Source: Heliocidaris erythrogramma
Taxonomy: Eukaryota > Echinodermata > Echinoidea > Camarodonta > Echinometridae
Direction of reading: 5' to 3'
Length of the DNA: 64,000 nt
Assembly (NCBI GenBank): GCA_025617745.1
Contig: CM046859.1
Location: 22,320,006-22,384,005 of the forward strand
Under the pieces are notes generated by a model. It saw only the letters and a list, made by a program, of their open reading frames with translations, was not told where the DNA came from and searched no databases. Shown here in pieces: positions 59,130 to 64,000 of the stretch (position 1 is its first letter; each line of letters begins with the position of its first letter). The translations under genes and the position numbers were made by a program.

Positions 59130-62085
59130 TATGAAATAAATGAAGTATACAACGCAAAATGTTTAGATCGAATAGAAAATTGGTTCCGCGCATAAATAAC
59201 AAAGAATCTACAGACCAAATGAAACAACAGATAAATTACAACTAAGACGCAAAATAAATTTATCGAATCGAAAAATGGATAATATACAACCCCAATAAAA
59301 TACGAAATGAATGAATTATACAACGCAAAATGTTTTTATCGAAATGAAAATTACAAGTTGGCTCGTAATTTATAGAGAATCTACAACCCAAATAAAACAT
59401 GAAATAATGAAGTATACAACGCAAAATGTTTAAATCGAATATAAAATTGGTTCGGCGCATAAATAAATAATCTACAAACCAAATGAAGCAACAAATAAAT
59501 TAGAACTAAGACGCAAAATACATTTATCAAATCGAAAATTGATTTGGCGCTTAACTTAGGGATAATATGCAACCCAAATTAAATATGAAATAAATGAAGT
59601 ATATAACGCAAATTGTGTTTATCGAAATGAAAATTATAAGTTGGCGCGTAATTTATAGAGAATTTACAACCCAAATAAAATAACAAATGGATGAAGTATT
59701 CAACACAAAACGTTTATGTCGAATATAACATTGGTTTGGTTCATAATTACAAAGGATCTACAGAGTACAGACCAAATGAAACAGCAAACAAATTAGAACT
59801 AAGACGCAAAATACTTTTATCGAATCGAAAATTGATTTAGCGCTTAATTTACGGGGAATCTACACCCAAATGAAACAACAATTGAATGAAATATAACGCA
59901 GAATTATATGGGGTGTAACTTACGGAGAAGGTACTACCCAAATAAAAACACCAAACGAATTAAAGTATACAACAGAGAATAATTTGTATTGAATCAAAAC
60001 TTGATTTGGGGCATAACTTGCGGAGAATCTACAACCCAAATAAAACAAACAAATGAATAAAATATACGAGGCAAAATATTTATATCGAATCGAAAATTGA
60101 TTTGGGGTCTAACTTACGGGAATCTATAACCCAAATGAAAAAAAAACAAATGAATGAAGTATACGAGGCAACACTTTTTTATCGAATCGAAAATTGATTT
60201 GGGCGTTAGATACGGAGAATTTACAATCCAAAAAAAAAAAAAATGAATAAATATACGATACAACATATGTTTAACGAATCAGAAATTTATTTGGGGTCTA
60301 ACTTACACGAATTTACAACCCAAATAAAATAAACAAATGAATGAAATATACGGGGCAAAATATATTTTTTTTAATCGAAATTGATTTGGCGCCTAACTTA
60401 TGAAGAATCTACAACGCAAATGAAACAAATGAATGAAGTATACAACGCAGAATGTTTTTATTGAATCGAAAATTGATTTATGGTGTAACTTACGGAGAAT
60501 CTATAACCCAAATAAAACAAACAAATGAATAAAATATACGAGGCAAAATAGTTATATCGAATCGAAAATTGATTTGGGGTCTAACTTACGGGAATCTATA
60601 ACCCAAATGAAAAAAAAACAAATGAATGAAGTATACGAGGCAACACTTTTTTATCGAATCGAAAATTGATTTGGGCGTTAGATACGGAGAATTTACAACC
60701 CAAATGAAACAAATGAATAAAAATATGAGGCAACCTATTTCTATCGAATCAGAAATTGATTTGGGGTCTAACTTACACGAATTTACAACCCAAATAAAAT
60801 AAACAAATGAATGAAATATACGGGGCAAAATATTTTTTTTTTAATCGAAATTGATTTGGCGCCTAACTTATGAAGAATCTACAACGCAAATGAAACAAAT
60901 GAATGAAGTATACAACGCAGAATGTTTTTATTGAATCGAAAATTGATTTATGGTGTAACTTACGGAGAATCTATAACCCAAATAAAACAAACAAATGAAT
61001 AAAATATACGAGGCAAAATAGTTATATCGAATCGAAAATTGATTTGGGGTCTAACTTACGGGAATCTATAACCCAACTGAAAAAAAACAAATGAATGAAG
61101 TATACGAGGCAACACTTTTTTATCGAATCGAAAATTGATTTGGGCGTTAGATACGGAGAATTTACAACCCAAATGAAACAAATGAATAAAAATACGAGGC
61201 AACCTATTTCTATCGAATCAGAAATTGATTTGGGGTCTAACTTACACGAATTTACAACCCAAATAAAATAAACAAATGAATGAAATATACCTGGCAAAAT
61301 ATTTTTTTTTTAATCGAAATTGATTTGGCGCCTAACTTACGAAGAATCTACAACCCAAAGGAAACAGCAAATGAATGAAGTATACAACGTAAAATGTTTT
61401 AAACCTGTGGATAATTGATTCGGGGCATAACTTGCGGAGAATCTACAACCCAAATAAAACAAACAAATGAATAAAATATACGAGGCAAAATATTTATATC
61501 GAATCGAAAATTGATTTGGGGTCTAACTTACGGGAATCTATAACCCAAATGAAAAAAACAAATGAATGAATTATACGAGGCAACACTTTTTTATCGAATC
61601 GAAAATTGATTTGGGCGTTAGATACGGAGAATTTACAATACAAAAATAAAAAAAAAATGAATAAATATACGATAAACATATGTTTATCGAATCAGAAATT
61701 TATTTGGGGTCTAACTTACACGAATTTACAACCCAAATAAAATAAACAAATGAATGAAATATACGGGGCAAAATATTTTTTTTTTAATCGAAATTGATTT
61801 GGCGCCTAACTTACGAAGAATCTACAACCCAAAGGAAACAGCAAATGAATGAAGTATACAACGTAAAATGTTTTAAACCTGTGGATAATTGATTTGGGGC
61901 GTAACTTAGCTGAATCTACAACCCGAATAAAACAATAAATGAATTAAATGCACAACGCAAAATGATTCTATCGACTATAAAAATTGGTCTGGCCCATGAA
62001 TTGCAGAGAATCTACAAACGAAATGAAACAACAAATGAAACAACAAATGAATTAGAAATACGACGCAAAATCGAATGGCCAAGAA
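59130..62085 (-). repeat. ~95-bp satellite array, right (reverse orientation), with ~471-bp higher-order period
   Basis: These units are the reverse complement of the left array: atcgaatcgaaaattgattt, cttacgggaatctacaaccc and aaatgaatgaagtata. From 60067 to about 61950 a five-unit block repeats, with cgaggcaaaata marks at 60067, 60539, 61009 and 61481 (steps of 472, 470 and 472). Frames of the type FYFIWVVNS on the minus strand arise from the unit and are not genes. Confidence 0.93.
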
Positions 62086-62196
62086 TGGCGTAGTTAGACT
62101 GATTCGAAATAATTTATAGCTATTTTCTTAGGATATAGATATGTGTAAGAATGGCTCATGAAAGATAATTCTATATACCCAATATATTTTACAGCT

Positions 62197-62680
62197 TTAT
62201 GCCTCTGCCCACCGAAGGTGCTACCGGAGTTATTACCGGTATGTTGTCGGGTTGTCCGTCCTTCCGTCCATCTCGCTTTCTTGTTAACAGCTATGAAATT
62301 AAAACGTACTAGTTGATATCACCATAGGGAGACAGTCTGATTAGATTTTTGGGTATGTAGGTCGAAGTTCAAAGGTCACAGAGGTCAATTATGAAATTAA
62401 GAGCCATTTGAGGTATGAACTTCAAACTAGTATGCATCACTGTAATAAGATAAATTGATAAGATTTCGGGTATAATCAGGTCAAATGCCGAAGGTTACAA
62501 AGGTCATTTACCATGAAATTTCAGGCTTTCAGCCTCCTTTCAATCTTGAACAATATGAGCCATTAACGTCAAACTTGGTAATAGTATGCATGCATGCATC
62601 ACTATATTGAGACGAACTGATTAGAAGTCGAAGGTCAAAGGTCATAGAAGTCATTATGCATGAAATTAAAGATTTGTTAG
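62197..62680. repeat. Diverged inverted relative of the 4964-5936 element
   Basis: tttatgcctctgcccaccgaaggtg and cgggttgtccgtccttccgtcc match the reverse complement of the right end of 4964-5936. Downstream, three words of the type ggtcaaaggtcatagaagtc recur. Confidence 0.85.
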
Positions 62681-62699
62681 TTTGTTATCACTATATCAG

Positions 62700-63420
62700 G
62701 ACTTTTACATGACTTGGAGGAGATGGACTCTTGGTTTGTAAGGTCAATGGTCAAATGTAAAAGAGACAAAGTAAATATAAGTGGGAAAGAGAGCATGGAT
62801 AGAGAAGAGAGAACAAGAAAGAGACCCTGAAAAAGATACCAATTTGAAGAAAGGGAAAAGAAAGGGAGAGATTTAAAAAAATAAGAGAGTGAGCGAAGAC
62901 AAACTCGACAGGGGAGAGAGACCAAGAGATGGAGAGAGGGCCAAGAAATATAATAAAAACAAGGAGGAAGAAAGGAAAAGAGGGATCAGAAACTAAAAGA
63001 ATGGAGAATACAGAGTTTTATTCAGACAGAAAGAGAAGTTGAGAATGTCGAGAGAGTAGTATGCACATTGCTTGGTCATGGATTGCTCACAATGCAGTAT
63101 TTACCACTTTTCAACCAAGAACCAATGCATAAAGGAATAACTGACTATAAAATAATTGTTCTGATGGCAAAGTGGTCTACATGAATGAATTTCTTATCCA
63201 TGGCACCTATCTCAAGAGTCCAGGAGATATGCTTATTAATGCTACACTGTAAAGATCACTCAAGCATTAAAGCTAGCTTGGTCTTCCCTGCTTCATGAAT
63301 ACAACTGTCATACCCTGAATGGGGGCTATAATAGGATTAAGGGGGTTACATGAAGGGCTCTATGTAATCCCTTAAGAACAACCTGTAAATGTGATGCCCT
63401 TTCTTTCTAAGGGGATGTTT
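62700..63420. other. Purine-rich intergenic stretch, no gene recognised
   Basis: 62750-63060 is unusually rich in A and G (agagagaacaagaaagagacc and similar), without a clean repeat. Nothing is recognised beyond it. Confidence 0.5.
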
Positions 63421-63424
63421 TCGT

Positions 63425-63625
63425 CATGAGAGTGTCACGTATGACATATTACATTTATCAAATATATTTCATAGATGAATGAAAAAATCTTGATATGGCC
63501 ATGGCTAATGATACTGATACCAGAAAGAATCATTATTTAGTGGCTATATCAAGATATTCTTAAATGAAATATATGGATGAATGTAATTTGTCAAACAGGA
63601 CACTGTGCACGGAATCGCCCACCTT
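63425..63625. repeat. Foldback-like repeat shared with 45875-46095
   Basis: Inner arms tcttgatatggcca and tggctatatcaaga are inverted, with gaaagaatcatt between them. The flanking words cgtatgacat and gaatcgccca also occur near 45.9-46.1 kb. Confidence 0.65.
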
Positions 63626-63814
63626 GTAGTAGTGATTGTAGGTAGAGCAGTATTTGATAGTTTGTCACCTCTAACTAAACTTATAATCTTGCCATATAGA
63701 GAGCTATGAAAAATAACCTTTTGTTATAATCCTTTTGTGTGTGCTTTAACTAATTAGGAGATGCTGTTATCCCCATCACTGTGTTCTGAGTTCAATAATT
63801 CAAATAATTAAATG

Positions 63815-64000
63815 CCACAGCCGCTTCAGTATTGTATTCAAATTTCATCCATACCTTTCAAACAAAGGTTGTTTTTGACAATCTGAAAGCTTGCCGAACA
63901 TAGCAACAAGTAATGTATGCAAACTGGATTCCAAGCATTGAGGCTCATTTATAAAAAGCAGGTTAATGGAATAGCTCATCATTAGGTGCTCAGAGAAGAA
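63815..64000. mobile_element. MITE copy cut by the window edge (family of 23719 and 25851)
   Basis: Begins gccgcttcagtattgtattc and shares the core caaaggttgtttttgacaatc, catagcaacaagtaatgtatg and ggattccaagcattgaggct. Its right end lies outside the window. Confidence 0.88.

Noticed and set aside
58973..61679. Minus-strand frames with FHSFVYFIWVVNS-type repeats
   Set aside because: They are translations of the ~95-bp satellite. The same text recurs with each unit.
47660..62085. Calling the satellite block a centromere
   Set aside because: Higher-order repeats fit, but 14 kb with interrupted arrays and no CENP-A or cytological evidence cannot support it.

Overview
The window looks like nuclear DNA from a marine invertebrate deuterostome, most probably an echinoderm such as a sea urchin. 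It has small exons with GT-AG introns, a low density of A+T-rich genes, many different foldback/MITE elements, CR1/L2-like LINEs, long G/C homopolymers and GA microsatellites. The species is inferred from general character only.

Two host genes can be supported. (1) At 0.6-9.0 kb on the minus strand lies the first 548 codons of lysosomal alpha-N-acetylglucosaminidase (NAGLU, GH89). It has 12 exons whose phases all join, a signal peptide and both catalytic glutamates; its C-terminal third lies beyond the left edge. (2) At 41.9-43.1 kb on the plus strand is a 399-codon coiled-coil protein with a C-terminal Cys/His-rich, CHORD-like putative zinc domain, which I cannot name.

The rest is repeats. 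At 9-18 kb there are foldback elements, a tRNA-like SINE candidate and a small 'TTTCGCGC' tandem family. At 19.0-22.7 kb is a broken minus-strand LINE carrying, in order of age, a foldback insertion with 9-bp target duplication, a 455-bp tandem duplication and a TTAA-flanked element. At 23.7-28.8 kb are several short TIR elements, some with clear target duplications. At 28.8-35.4 kb is a second, better kept minus-strand LINE, split inside its reverse transcriptase by a 3.8-kb element (30105-33900) that has matching 13-bp ends and is built largely of 13-bp TACCACA/TGTGGTA repeats in opposing orientation. At 35.6-38.3 kb is a 2.7-kb TIR element. At 38.8-41.6 kb are TTAA elements and a tandem pair of long-TIR elements sharing one 9-bp target site.

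From 47.6 to 62.1 kb is a satellite block. A ~95-bp satellite array (47.7-48.8 kb) and its larger inverted counterpart (59.1-62.1 kb, with a ~471-bp higher-order period) flank eight ~0.85-1.08-kb units (48.8-57.4 kb). Each unit is itself an old dimer studded with GA, poly-G and poly-C tracts. No rRNA, convincing functional tRNA, CRISPR, viral or toxin gene was seen.
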